17,270 nt of DNA. It comes from Chloroflexota bacterium (GTDB taxonomy: Bacteria > Chloroflexota > Chloroflexia > Thermomicrobiales > UBA6265). The translations under genes and the position numbers were made by a program. The notes beneath the pieces are model-generated. The model was not told where the DNA came from. It searched no databases and worked only from the letters and a program-made list of their open reading frames with translations. Of this stretch, positions 1 to 7,046 are shown in pieces. The stretch spans positions 1 through 17,270 of the forward strand of contig JAEWEG010000083.1 in assembly GCA_023389575.1 (NCBI GenBank), given 5' to 3'. How positions within the stretch are numbered: position 1 is the stretch's first letter; each line of letters opens with the position of its first letter.

Positions 1-1
1 T

Positions 2-100
2 ATTGATGATCTGGTCGCGGAAGGAAAGATCAGCTTCGAACGCGATGGCCGCCGATGCGCGTCTCTATCGAGACAATCGCTTTCAGATCGGTCGCGTTGA
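2..100 (+). CDS. 3' end of an unidentified gene (partial, possible DNA-binding protein tail)
   Basis: Frame 2 is open from the left edge for 32 codons and stops with TGA at 98-100. The translation begins IDDLVAEGKISFERDGRR, an alternation of a short helix and a charged strand-turn that resembles the wing of a winged-helix DNA-binding domain; this resemblance is an impression, not a family match. If real, it runs tail-to-tail into the P1 peptidase gene and overlaps its 3' end by 18 bases. The last residues (after about residue 22) look less protein-like. The alternative is chance open frame in GC-rich DNA. Confidence 0.4.
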   Translation: MDDLVAEGKISFERDGRRCASLSRQSLSDRSR

Positions 101-1126
101 CAGGCGTTTCCGTACGTATTCCAGCGGCAGGGCATGCTGCACTCGCCCCCGCACTCCCACGGTGGTCGTCGCCATGAATAGCGAATTCAGCAACGCCTCT
201 TCCACCGCGTCCTGCACGGCCGTGAACAACCGATCGATCCCGGCTCCGGTCACCGCCGGCCCATCCGCGGTCGAGAACGCAATCCCGTAATCACCGCTGC
301 CATGGGAATAGCTCGCGCCAACCCGCGCCATGCCGAACACCGCCCTCGTCGCCAGGCGCGTCAGTTGACGGGAATCGAGCGCCGCGTCCGTGGCCACCAC
401 GATCATGCAGGAGTTTCCCCGCTCGATGTCCCTCGGCTCTTCGCCATTCGTCATACCCGCCAGCGCCGCCTCAGCCTCGATCGCGATGCCGTCCACCCGC
501 AACATGCCGCCGAAGTTGGACTGCACCAGCACGCCCACGGTCGCGGCCTCGCCGCTTTCAGCCAACGGCGCCACTCGCGACGATGTCCCGATACCCGCCT
601 TGAACCCCAGCGCGGTCGTCCCGGTCCCGGCGCCCACACATCCTTCGGACACCGGACCGCCTGACGCACTCGCCAGCGCCTCCATCACGTGCGCTTCCGT
701 GATCGGGCGTGAGCGGATATCCGAGAGATAGCCGTCGTTGGTCTCGCCAACCACCGGATTCACCGAAGTCATCGCTTCGTTGCCCGGCAACCCCAGCATG
801 TAGGTCACCAGCGCATCAGCCACCTTGAACGCCGACAGCGTCCCGGTCAGCAGGATCGGGGTCTCGATCTCGCCCAGTTCCACCAGTTGGGTGGCGCCCA
901 CCAGCTTCCCGTAGCCGTTGCCCACGAACAGCCCGGCCGGCAACGTCCGCCGCGTTCGAAGTTGCTCCGGCACGATCGCCGTCACGCCCGTATGAAGATC
1001 GGCGCCATTGTCGAGCGTCACCTGCCCCACCAACACTCCCGGCACGTCGGAGATCGCGTTGTGCGGCCCTGGCTCAAGCGAGCCGGGAGCGATGCCCATT
1101 TCTCGCGACCGTCTTCTTGCATTCAT
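83..1126 (-). CDS. P1 family peptidase (DmpA/BapA-type aminopeptidase)
   Basis: 347-residue member of the DmpA/BapA family (L-aminopeptidase/D-Ala-esterase and beta-peptidyl aminopeptidase), N-terminal-nucleophile enzymes that cleave themselves into alpha and beta chains and remove N-terminal residues from peptides. Visible family features are ISDVPGVLVGQVTL near residue 25, the VGVLVQSNFG stretch at 197-206, and GNSCMIVVATDA at 237-248, in which Ser239 should be the self-cleavage point and nucleophile. The SHGSGD loop is at 274-279. The scissile pair would be Asn-Ser. There is no signal peptide, so it should be cytoplasmic. It follows the MFS transporter gene by 27 bases and probably shares its transcript. 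An AAGGA lies 13 bases before the chosen ATG, rather far; Met10 is an alternative start. Substrate cannot be told. Confidence 0.92.
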   Translation of the reverse strand: MNARRRSREMGIAPGSLEPGPHNAISDVPGVLVGQVTLDNGADLHTGVTAIVPEQLRTRRTLPAGLFVGNGYGKLVGATQLVELGEIETPILLTGTLSAFKVADALVTYMLGLPGNEAMTSVNPVVGETNDGYLSDIRSRPITEAHVMEALASASGGPVSEGCVGAGTGTTALGFKAGIGTSSRVAPLAESGEAATVGVLVQSNFGGMLRVDGIAIEAEAALAGMTNGEEPRDIERGNSCMIVVATDAALDSRQLTRLATRAVFGMARVGASYSHGSGDYGIAFSTADGPAVTGAGIDRLFTAVQDAVEEALLNSLFMATTTVGVRGRVQHALPLEYVRKRLSTRPI

Positions 1127-1153
1127 CGTGTCTGCTGAATCCTTCGCGGGTCA

Positions 1154-2428
1154 TCAGGTAGTCGAAAGCGTCACTGGTGGCTGGCCAGTGTCCACCAGAG
1201 ATCGTACCCGCCGCAGTGGCGATCGCCACAGCCAGAACGCAGTGATCAGTTCGCCACCGGCCGCCAGCAGCAGTGTTTCGCGCAGCCCAATCACGTCACC
1301 GAGCAGTCCACCCAGCAACGCTCCGGCCGGTACCACGCTCATCGCCACGAATCGACTGATCGAACTGGCTCTTCCCTGAAGATGTCCGGGGACCGTCAAC
1401 TGACGAGCACTCGCGCCATTCACATTGAATACGGTCATGCCCATGCCAAAGAAGAACTGCGCGGCGGCCAGCAGCGGCAGGATCAACCATCCCGTTCCCT
1501 CGGCGAGCGGCACCAGAAAATCGCTCGCGGCGATCACTAGCGCGCCAAGCGTCGTCGCTGTCCCAAATCCAAGTCGCTGGTTCGTGCGTGAAGGGAGCAA
1601 CGCTCCCACCAGGAATCCAATCCCGCCGATCCCAAACACCACGCCGATCGCGACTGGCTCCACATCCAGGACCCTCACGATATACAGCACGAACACGGCT
1701 TCGAGGACAGCGTTGAAGAACCCCAGCAGTCCACGGGCGCCGATGGTGGCGCGCAGCACCGGAGATTGCCAGACGGCTTCCAGCCCCTCCACGATCTGCC
1801 CCCGAAGCGACGGCGGCTGGTCACGTTCGCGCTGGGTTGGGGGCTCGACGATGCGTATGATCCAAATCGCGAGGGCCGAAAGCCCATGAAGACCGCCATT
1901 CACCAGGAGCGTGAGCGGCGCGCCAATCAACTGCAACAGCAGCCCGCCTATCCCCGGCCCCGCCAACTCGGATGCTGTCCGGCTCAGTTCCATTTGGCTG
2001 TTCGCATCCACCAGGCGATCTCTGCTCACAACGCTCGGCAGGAACGCCTGATAGGCAAGGTCGAACAGCATCGATGCGGCTCCGGCGAGCACCACCAGCA
2101 GCCCCAGCAACGGCATCGACAGCAGGTCCAGCCACCACGCAATGGGGATCAACGCCAGCACGAACGCACGCGCCAGATCGGCCCCGATCATGATGGGGCG
2201 ACGGGCATGCTGGTCCACCAGAACACCTGCCTGGAGGCCGGCGAGGAGCGATGGGAGAGATGCGAGCGCGGTCAGGATACCCATTTGGAAGGGTGTTGCG
2301 TCAAGCGTCACGACAGCCACGAGTGGCACCGCCAGGAAAGACATCTGCGCGGCCAACTGCGTGAAGGTCTGCGCCGTCCACAGCTTCAGGAATCCCGGCT
2401 GGCGCCAAATTGAACGGGCGTCTGGCAC
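1154..2428 (-). CDS. MFS transporter (EntS-like, MFS_3 type)
   Basis: 424-residue integral membrane protein of the major facilitator superfamily, most like the enterobactin-exporter/MFS_3 group of drug and metabolite exporters. It starts with a short cytoplasmic segment containing WRQPGFLKLWTAQTFTQLA, followed by about 12 hydrophobic segments. The loop between segments 2 and 3 has the family motif A form, GVLVDQHARRP at 68-78. The start is GTG, preceded at five to six bases by a strong GGGGAGG. The P1 peptidase gene lies 27 bases downstream on the same strand, so transport and peptide hydrolysis may be linked, but the direction of transport and the substrate are not visible. The protein has normal length and no sign of damage. 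Confidence 0.9.
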   Translation of the reverse strand: MPDARSIWRQPGFLKLWTAQTFTQLAAQMSFLAVPLVAVVTLDATPFQMGILTALASLPSLLAGLQAGVLVDQHARRPIMIGADLARAFVLALIPIAWWLDLLSMPLLGLLVVLAGAASMLFDLAYQAFLPSVVSRDRLVDANSQMELSRTASELAGPGIGGLLLQLIGAPLTLLVNGGLHGLSALAIWIIRIVEPPTQRERDQPPSLRGQIVEGLEAVWQSPVLRATIGARGLLGFFNAVLEAVFVLYIVRVLDVEPVAIGVVFGIGGIGFLVGALLPSRTNQRLGFGTATTLGALVIAASDFLVPLAEGTGWLILPLLAAAQFFFGMGMTVFNVNGASARQLTVPGHLQGRASSISRFVAMSVVPAGALLGGLLGDVIGLRETLLLAAGGELITAFWLWRSPLRRVRSLVDTGQPPVTLSTT

Positions 2429-2676
2429 ATCACCCTCCCCGCGCCTTCGTGGATGTTCGCACCGGCGAATCGACTCGGTTTCGTTGGAACTTCAACCCTT
2501 GAGCTGTCTCGCTGTGAGAACGCTGAGTCCATTCTGTCGCGCGAGTTACCGGGAACCGACCAAGACCGATCCACGCCGGGCACACGACGCAACCTTCCAC
2601 GATTGAGGTGGGGTCCCCATGCATCACAAGTGACAGGGAGGTTCGTCAGAGGAAGGGCAAGCCCGCCAACCGCTGA
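2429..2676. other. Intergenic gap upstream of the MFS gene
   Basis: These 248 bases separate the DUF4389 gene from the MFS gene, both on the minus strand, and should hold the promoter of the MFS-peptidase pair. I find no convincing -35/-10 pair, no strong hairpin with a T-run and no tRNA-like sequence. Short ORFs on both strands are open here but lack ribosome binding sites. Confidence 0.5.
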
Positions 2677-3282
2677 TTACTCCAGCGAGAACGGCGGATA
2701 CACATCGGTCAGGTTCAGCAGGTACAGGTTCACCCGCAGGCTCCAACGCGCGAACCCCACCATGAAGTCGAACATGCCTCGCGGATACCGGCCGGTGATC
2801 AGGATCGCGAAGAACGAGATCAGCCACACCACACCGGCGGCGATTCCCAGGAACCAGAGGACGACCAGGTGAGGGATGACGAGCAACCACTTCACGAAGA
2901 TCAGCAACCGCGACAGCCGCTCCGGATACTCCATCTCCAGCCTCACCGGATATGGACCTTCGCCAAACGGCGGGTACTCGTCGCGCAACAGGTACAGGTA
3001 GGCGGTCATGTTCGTGAGCCATCGTTCGACCAGCAACACGAAATCCCACATCCCGCGCGGGTAGCGACCGGTGAACAGGATGGCGAACCAGGCGATGATC
3101 GACACCACGCTCACCGCGATGTTGAGGAAATACAGGATGAAGAAATGCGGGATGGCGAGCAGCCACTTGACGAAGATCAGCAGCCGCGAAAGACGTTCTG
3201 GATAGGCGACATCGAACCTCAGGGTGCCTTGAGGTCCGGCCACGCCGCCCGCGTGCCCCGTCCAATTCCGGTCATCGACCAT
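2677..3282 (-). CDS. Tandem DUF4389 membrane protein
   Basis: 201-residue membrane protein built from two copies of the DUF4389 unit, at about residues 22-106 and 113-198. Each copy carries YPERLSRLLIFVKWLL, then an IPH turn, a long hydrophobic hairpin, TGRYPRGM, and an ending DEYPPF or DVYPPF. The repeats are close in protein but clearly diverged in DNA, so the duplication is old. Several transmembrane segments are predicted by eye. The function of DUF4389 is not known to me. The gene begins 24 bases after the stop of the DUF2779 gene, so the two are probably cotranscribed. The ribosome binding site is poor (G-rich GGGGGCGGGC directly before the ATG). No partner or pathway is suggested by the neighbours. 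Confidence 0.88.
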   Translation of the reverse strand: MVDDRNWTGHAGGVAGPQGTLRFDVAYPERLSRLLIFVKWLLAIPHFFILYFLNIAVSVVSIIAWFAILFTGRYPRGMWDFVLLVERWLTNMTAYLYLLRDEYPPFGEGPYPVRLEMEYPERLSRLLIFVKWLLVIPHLVVLWFLGIAAGVVWLISFFAILITGRYPRGMFDFMVGFARWSLRVNLYLLNLTDVYPPFSLE

Positions 3283-3306
3283 GCCCGCCCCCTGTCGTCA
3301 ATGAGG

Positions 3307-4911
3307 TCAACCAGCCACCGCCACGGCCCTGGATGCATCCACCAGCGATCGAAGGTGATCGAGCACCCGCACCATCGCCAGCGTATCCCGCTCACAGTAC
3401 ACCCGAAGCGCCTCGAATACCTCATTCCGCTCGGCGTCCGACGTCAGGTCAGCCTCGCGCAACACGACCTGGACCCATCGCTCCGCCGCCGTCATCCCAT
3501 CGCTGATGTCGAGCTGGTCGTAGGACAGCGCGGGCGCCGCCACAGGCAGGACCTTCTTGATGGAGGCGCTCCCGTTGAAGTCGGGATGCACCCAGATCCC
3601 GTCCTTCACGATCTCCATCAGGTCAACCATCCGGGCGTTCAGGTCGTGCAGGAAGCCAGCCGCCCCCGGCAACATCTCCGCCATTTCGCGGTTGCGCGAC
3701 TGTTCGAACCCCTGGTTCCACACAATCACCGAGCCAGTCTCGCCAACGTCTTCCATCATCCTCGCAACCAGCGACGGCACTGGAATGCGCTCCCGCTCGG
3801 TCCACAGGAACTCGCGATGCGTCATCCCGCCATCCCGGTCGACGACATGGATTGAGTACTGGAACGGGATCTGGCTCCACGGCAGGCAGCCCTCGAATAG
3901 CGGCACGGCCGTCTGGAACGTCTCGTAATCAAGGAAATGCAGCGGATAGGTCAGTCGCCCGAGAAACGCCTCCAGCCGCTCCACATCCACGAACGGCTCC
4001 CCACGCCGCAGCACCTCGATCTGCCGGCGCTGGCGCAGTGTCACCTCCACGTCGTCCGGCCAGTCCTCCAGCCGCACAATCCCGCGTCCCAGCACCACGT
4101 CCAGCTTTCGAGCGCTCACGCCGCCAAGATCGTAGACGGTGGCGCCACCGCCAATGCCAGGATGGAAATAGCCAAAGGTGGGACAGCGCTGCCCACGGGT
4201 GCCGAGTTCGCATCGGCAGGCGGCCGGCTTGCCGGGATCGCCCAGAATCGCCAGCGCGGCATCGAGGTCCCGCGCGACACTCGCCATCACCTTCGCGACC
4301 CGCGCCGAGACATCTTCGATCACCAGGAGTTGGTCTGGTTCGAGCCGCGTATCTCGCCGGTACTGCTTCCGCAACAGCACCAGGCGAACCGCCGAGATGT
4401 CGATCCCGGCCTCGGCGAATACCCGCGCCCCATGGGCGGCCTCGATAACATGTTCGCTCTTGACCGACGTGGACGCCCGGGTCAGGTAGTAAACCCAGGA
4501 GTCACCGGATCGCACCAGCACGTCGGCCACGCCGGTCAGCCCGCGGCCTGTCGCCACGGTCGCGCCGTACAGTGTCTCCGCGCCGTCGAACATGGCACTT
4601 ATCGTCGCCTCGGCCGCCGCCTCGAGGTCATCGAGTTCCATCGCCGCGCCGCCGGGAAAGATCTCCCGGGACAGCAATCGCACCTCGGCGTCCGCGGCCG
4701 CGCGCCGCCGGTTGCCCGGGTCGGTATCGGGAGGCACGTCCGCCGGTTGGTGTTTGGCAAGCCAGGCGTAGCCGGCACAGGTCCGGTAGTTGAGGAAATC
4801 GGAAGTCGTTACGAGGATGGTGGGCTCCAGTGCTGCCAGGTTTTCGCCGGAACAACCCGCCCTGAAGGGCTCGTCCCGGCCACATATCAGGAAAAGTGTA
4901 CCAGCCTGCAC
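3307..4911 (-). CDS. DUF2779 protein: degenerate RecB/Cas4-like domain plus RNase H-fold exonuclease-like domain
   Basis: Up to 534 residues. The N-terminal half resembles the RecB/Cas4-type nuclease fold: SDFLNYRTCAGYAWLAKHQP (37-56), GVADVLV with Asp130, and a strand ending STSVKSEH (147-154). Where the catalytic E-x-K should be it has Leu-Thr-Arg (143-145), so this site looks dead. Cysteines 232, 234 and 243 (CRC...RC) form a cluster that could bind metal. The C-terminal half is the DUF2779 RNase H-like domain with FLDYETF (Asp328, Glu330), WNQGFE (Asn399, Glu403), Asp430, and YCERD (Tyr505, Asp509), a DEDDy-like set that appears intact. A nucleic-acid exonuclease role is inferred, not shown. 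The chosen start is the first ATG; family similarity begins near residue 30, and a promoter-like TACACT overlaps the first codons, so the true start may be later. It is followed by the DUF4389 gene. Confidence 0.85.
   Translation of the reverse strand: MQAGTLFLICGRDEPFRAGCSGENLAALEPTILVTTSDFLNYRTCAGYAWLAKHQPADVPPDTDPGNRRRAAADAEVRLLSREIFPGGAAMELDDLEAAAEATISAMFDGAETLYGATVATGRGLTGVADVLVRSGDSWVYYLTRASTSVKSEHVIEAAHGARVFAEAGIDISAVRLVLLRKQYRRDTRLEPDQLLVIEDVSARVAKVMASVARDLDAALAILGDPGKPAACRCELGTRGQRCPTFGYFHPGIGGGATVYDLGGVSARKLDVVLGRGIVRLEDWPDDVEVTLRQRRQIEVLRRGEPFVDVERLEAFLGRLTYPLHFLDYETFQTAVPLFEGCLPWSQIPFQYSIHVVDRDGGMTHREFLWTERERIPVPSLVARMMEDVGETGSVIVWNQGFEQSRNREMAEMLPGAAGFLHDLNARMVDLMEIVKDGIWVHPDFNGSASIKKVLPVAAPALSYDQLDISDGMTAAERWVQVVLREADLTSDAERNEVFEALRVYCERDTLAMVRVLDHLRSLVDASRAVAVAG
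4895..4900 (-). promoter_or_regulatory. Possible extended -10 element (TACACT) of the DUF2779 gene
   Basis: On the minus strand the sequence reads CTGGTACACTTTTCC, an extended -10 (TGG followed by TACACT). No good -35 is seen 16-18 bases upstream. It lies inside the first codons of the longest DUF2779 frame, so if used, translation must start downstream at a non-ATG codon. Confidence 0.35.
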
Positions 4912-5069
4912 GAACGGGGTTGACAGGTCCCGCCTTCACCTGAACGGCCCTGCCGATGGCGAGCCATTCCAGCGCCAAGCGTGGACCGTCGGCGCGCCTT
5001 GCGACCATCGTCCGCGTGGGGCATCATTACGCGCGAACGCTGATTCACTCGTTACGCTCCGAGGTCCCC

Positions 5070-5732
5070 ATGTCCCGCGCACCCACCCTGTACGGCAAGG
5101 AAGCCCTGCCCCGCGCCCGTTCGCACACCCGGTTCGGACCGCTCATCGGCGGCGATCTCAGCCTCGACCTGGCGAACACCACCGACCGCCACGGCGACCC
5201 TGGCGCGGCGGATGACCTTTCCCCCGGTTATGCCAATGTCGTGGACTGGTTCGAATACGCCAATGTGCTCGATGCCCAGCAAGCGCGCCGGCTTCTGCTC
5301 GTCGCGGGCAGGAACCCACGCGATGCCGCCGCCATCCGTCGGCGCATGGTCGCCCTCCGCGAAGCGACGTACGCCATCGTCCTCGCCATAATCGACGGCA
5401 GGGACGCCGATGCCGACCATCTTGAGATGCTGAACCAGGAAGTGGCCCACGCCCAGGGCGCCCGACACCTCATCGCCAGGGACAGTGGGCTGGAGTGGGA
5501 TTGGACCGCGCCCATCGGCCTCGACCGGATCCTTTGGGAGGCGAGCCTGGCGGCCGAACGGCTCCTCACCTCCGATCGCCTGGCCCGCCTGCGCCAGTGC
5601 GACGCGCCGGAATGCCAGCGTGTGTTCCTGGACACCAGCCGCAACGGCAGCCGCCGCTATTGCACGTCGACCGGCTGCGGAGCCGTCGAAAGGGTCCGTC
5701 GCTTTCGCGACCGGCAACGACCGTCCGACTGA
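5070..5732 (+). CDS. ABATE/CGNR zinc-finger transcriptional regulator
   Basis: 220-residue protein of the stress-linked ABATE plus zf-CGNR family, generally taken to be DNA-binding regulators. The ABATE domain opens with GGDLSLDLANT (27-37) and is followed by a mostly helical middle. The C-terminal zinc finger keeps all four cysteines, CDAPEC (177-182) and CTSTGC (198-203), and the linking FLDTSRNGSRRYC. However, the hallmark CGNR is CGAV here (203-206), followed by ERVRRFRDR. The start at 5070 is chosen because GAGG at 5061-5064 stands five bases before it and the ABATE domain begins soon after; the frame remains open upstream to an ATG at 4956, but that extension has no ribosome site. Its stop abuts the stop of the convergent GyrI-like gene. 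Confidence 0.88.
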   Translation: MSRAPTLYGKEALPRARSHTRFGPLIGGDLSLDLANTTDRHGDPGAADDLSPGYANVVDWFEYANVLDAQQARRLLLVAGRNPRDAAAIRRRMVALREATYAIVLAIIDGRDADADHLEMLNQEVAHAQGARHLIARDSGLEWDWTAPIGLDRILWEASLAAERLLTSDRLARLRQCDAPECQRVFLDTSRNGSRRYCTSTGCGAVERVRRFRDRQRPSD

Positions 5733-6350
5733 CTACGTCGCGGGCCGCACCGGCTGGCGGAGGATGGTCTTGAGCTTGGTCGGTTCGACCCTGCGCGGAT
5801 CGCTCAGGTAAATCTCGTGGTGCGGGCCGTTGAAGGTGACCCCCTTCTCCGGCATCACCTCGTCATGCAGTCGCGCCAGCACCGGACCCTCGTCATCGTA
5901 GCTCCCGACATGCAGGGTCTGAAGCGATGGCCCCTCAGCGTAGGCTTCGAAGCGCAGGCTCGGTGGATGATCGCCGAGCTTCCCGCTGGCCTTGACCACC
6001 GCCTGTTCGAACAGGTCATCGCCAACGAAATCCGGGACCGCGATCATCATGGTCCAGCGCCACCGGTCCTTCTCTCGCGTCACGAAACTCCTGGGATCGT
6101 CGGCCCACCACAACCCCTCCAGCGGCGGCACCACATAGTCCTTGCCAAGGGTTGCCTTCGCGGCGAACTTCATTGCATAGCTCACGCCGTAGAGCCATTC
6201 GACCGCCTCGCGGTAAGCTGGAGCCGTGTTCGGATCGCCTTCACCGTCCACCTTCACAAACCGCATCACTGGCACGTCGACGCTGACGAATGTACCGGTT
6301 GGAGCGGTGTACAGTGGTTTCAGGGTCTTCTTGAGGTCGATCTTTTCCAT
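5733..6350 (-). CDS. GyrI-like small-molecule-binding domain protein
   Basis: 205-residue protein of the GyrI-like/COG4832 type, stand-alone relatives of the ligand-binding domain of BmrR/SoxS-class regulators. It begins MEKIDLKKTLKPLYTAPTG and carries FVSVDVPVMRFVKVDGEGDPN, GLWW near residue 80, and a late PHHEIYLSDPRR segment, the typical end of such proteins. No DNA-binding domain is present, so it is more likely a sensor, chaperone-like binder or hydrolase of small molecules than a regulator. The ATG at 6350 is preferred over one 33 bases upstream because GGGGAG stands just before it. It diverges from the MOSC-like gene across 57 bases and converges exactly onto the CGNR gene, with no base between the two stop codons. 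Confidence 0.88.
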   Translation of the reverse strand: MEKIDLKKTLKPLYTAPTGTFVSVDVPVMRFVKVDGEGDPNTAPAYREAVEWLYGVSYAMKFAAKATLGKDYVVPPLEGLWWADDPRSFVTREKDRWRWTMMIAVPDFVGDDLFEQAVVKASGKLGDHPPSLRFEAYAEGPSLQTLHVGSYDDEGPVLARLHDEVMPEKGVTFNGPHHEIYLSDPRRVEPTKLKTILRQPVRPAT

Positions 6351-6407
6351 ACTCGACTCCCCGGCCGCGCGTCCGCCGGCCACTTAATCCATAACGAAGG
6401 ATTCCGC

Positions 6408-7043
6408 ATGTCCCAGTCCACCGGAACCGCGCCCGCTCCAGATGTCGCCGCCGACCTGGAACTCATCGGGCCCATCGTTCGCCTCCAGGTCCAGACCTCC
6501 TCGCTCAAGCAGGGCGAGCGGCCAGGAAGCTGGTACGATCCCTCTCCCATCCGCTCCGTTCCCCGTGTCCATATCGACGAGGGGGGCGTGACTGGCTTCG
6601 ATGGCGTCCCAGTTCCCGACGTTCATCACCGCACCCATCCGCACTCCCGATTCCGCGGGGAGAACGGTGTGTCGATCGGTTTCACCGGCCATTATGAACG
6701 GATGCGAGCGCGGTTCGGCGACCACCTGGCCGACGGCATTGCCGCCGAGAGCATCCTGGTCCAGTCCGAGCGCGTCCTCTCGGAATCGGATTTCAGGGAC
6801 GGCGTCGTCATCCTGACCGCCAACGGCCCGGTGGAGCTTTCGGCCGTGCAGTCCGCGCCGCCTTGCGTCGAGTTCAGCCGGTTCTGCGCCGACTACGACC
6901 TCGACCGCAAATCCGATCGCGCCATCACCGAAACGCTCCAGTTCCTGGACCACGGCATGCGGGGCTTTTACGCCACGCTGGCCGAGGGTTTCCCCTCGCC
7001 CGCCGCGATCGCGCTTGGAGACCATCTCTACCGGCGTCGCTAA
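6408..7043 (+). CDS. MOSC-domain-like protein
   Basis: 211-residue protein resembling the MOSC (MOCO sulfurase C-terminal) fold, which carries sulfur or binds the molybdenum cofactor in some members. Visible elements are DVHHRTHPHSRFRGENGVSIGF (read as 71-92), HYERMRARFGDHLADGIAAESILV, a late SAPPCVEFSRFC with Cys153 and Cys160, and the closing GMRGFYATLAEG...GD pattern typical of MOSC C-termini. Cys153 sits where MOSC proteins have their conserved cysteine, but sulfur transfer is not shown. The start has GAAGG seven bases upstream. The same frame stays open far upstream, opposite the GyrI-like gene; that extension is a shadow. It ends three bases before the stop of purN on the other strand. 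Confidence 0.75.
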   Translation: MSQSTGTAPAPDVAADLELIGPIVRLQVQTSSLKQGERPGSWYDPSPIRSVPRVHIDEGGVTGFDGVPVPDVHHRTHPHSRFRGENGVSIGFTGHYERMRARFGDHLADGIAAESILVQSERVLSESDFRDGVVILTANGPVELSAVQSAPPCVEFSRFCADYDLDRKSDRAITETLQFLDHGMRGFYATLAEGFPSPAAIALGDHLYRRR

Positions 7044-7046
7044 AGG

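Noticed and set aside
2869..4923. Two 328-codon plus-strand frames opposite the DUF4389 and DUF2779 genes
   Set aside because: His/Arg/Gln/Pro-rich translations without domains; both are shadows of the minus-strand genes.
4919..4924. TTGACA upstream of the CGNR gene as a -35 box
   Set aside because: No acceptable -10 follows at 16-18 bases, and it is about 145 bases from the start codon.
5817..6407. 197-codon N-terminal extension of the MOSC-like protein
   Set aside because: It lies opposite the GyrI-like gene, while a good ribosome site marks the ATG at 6408.
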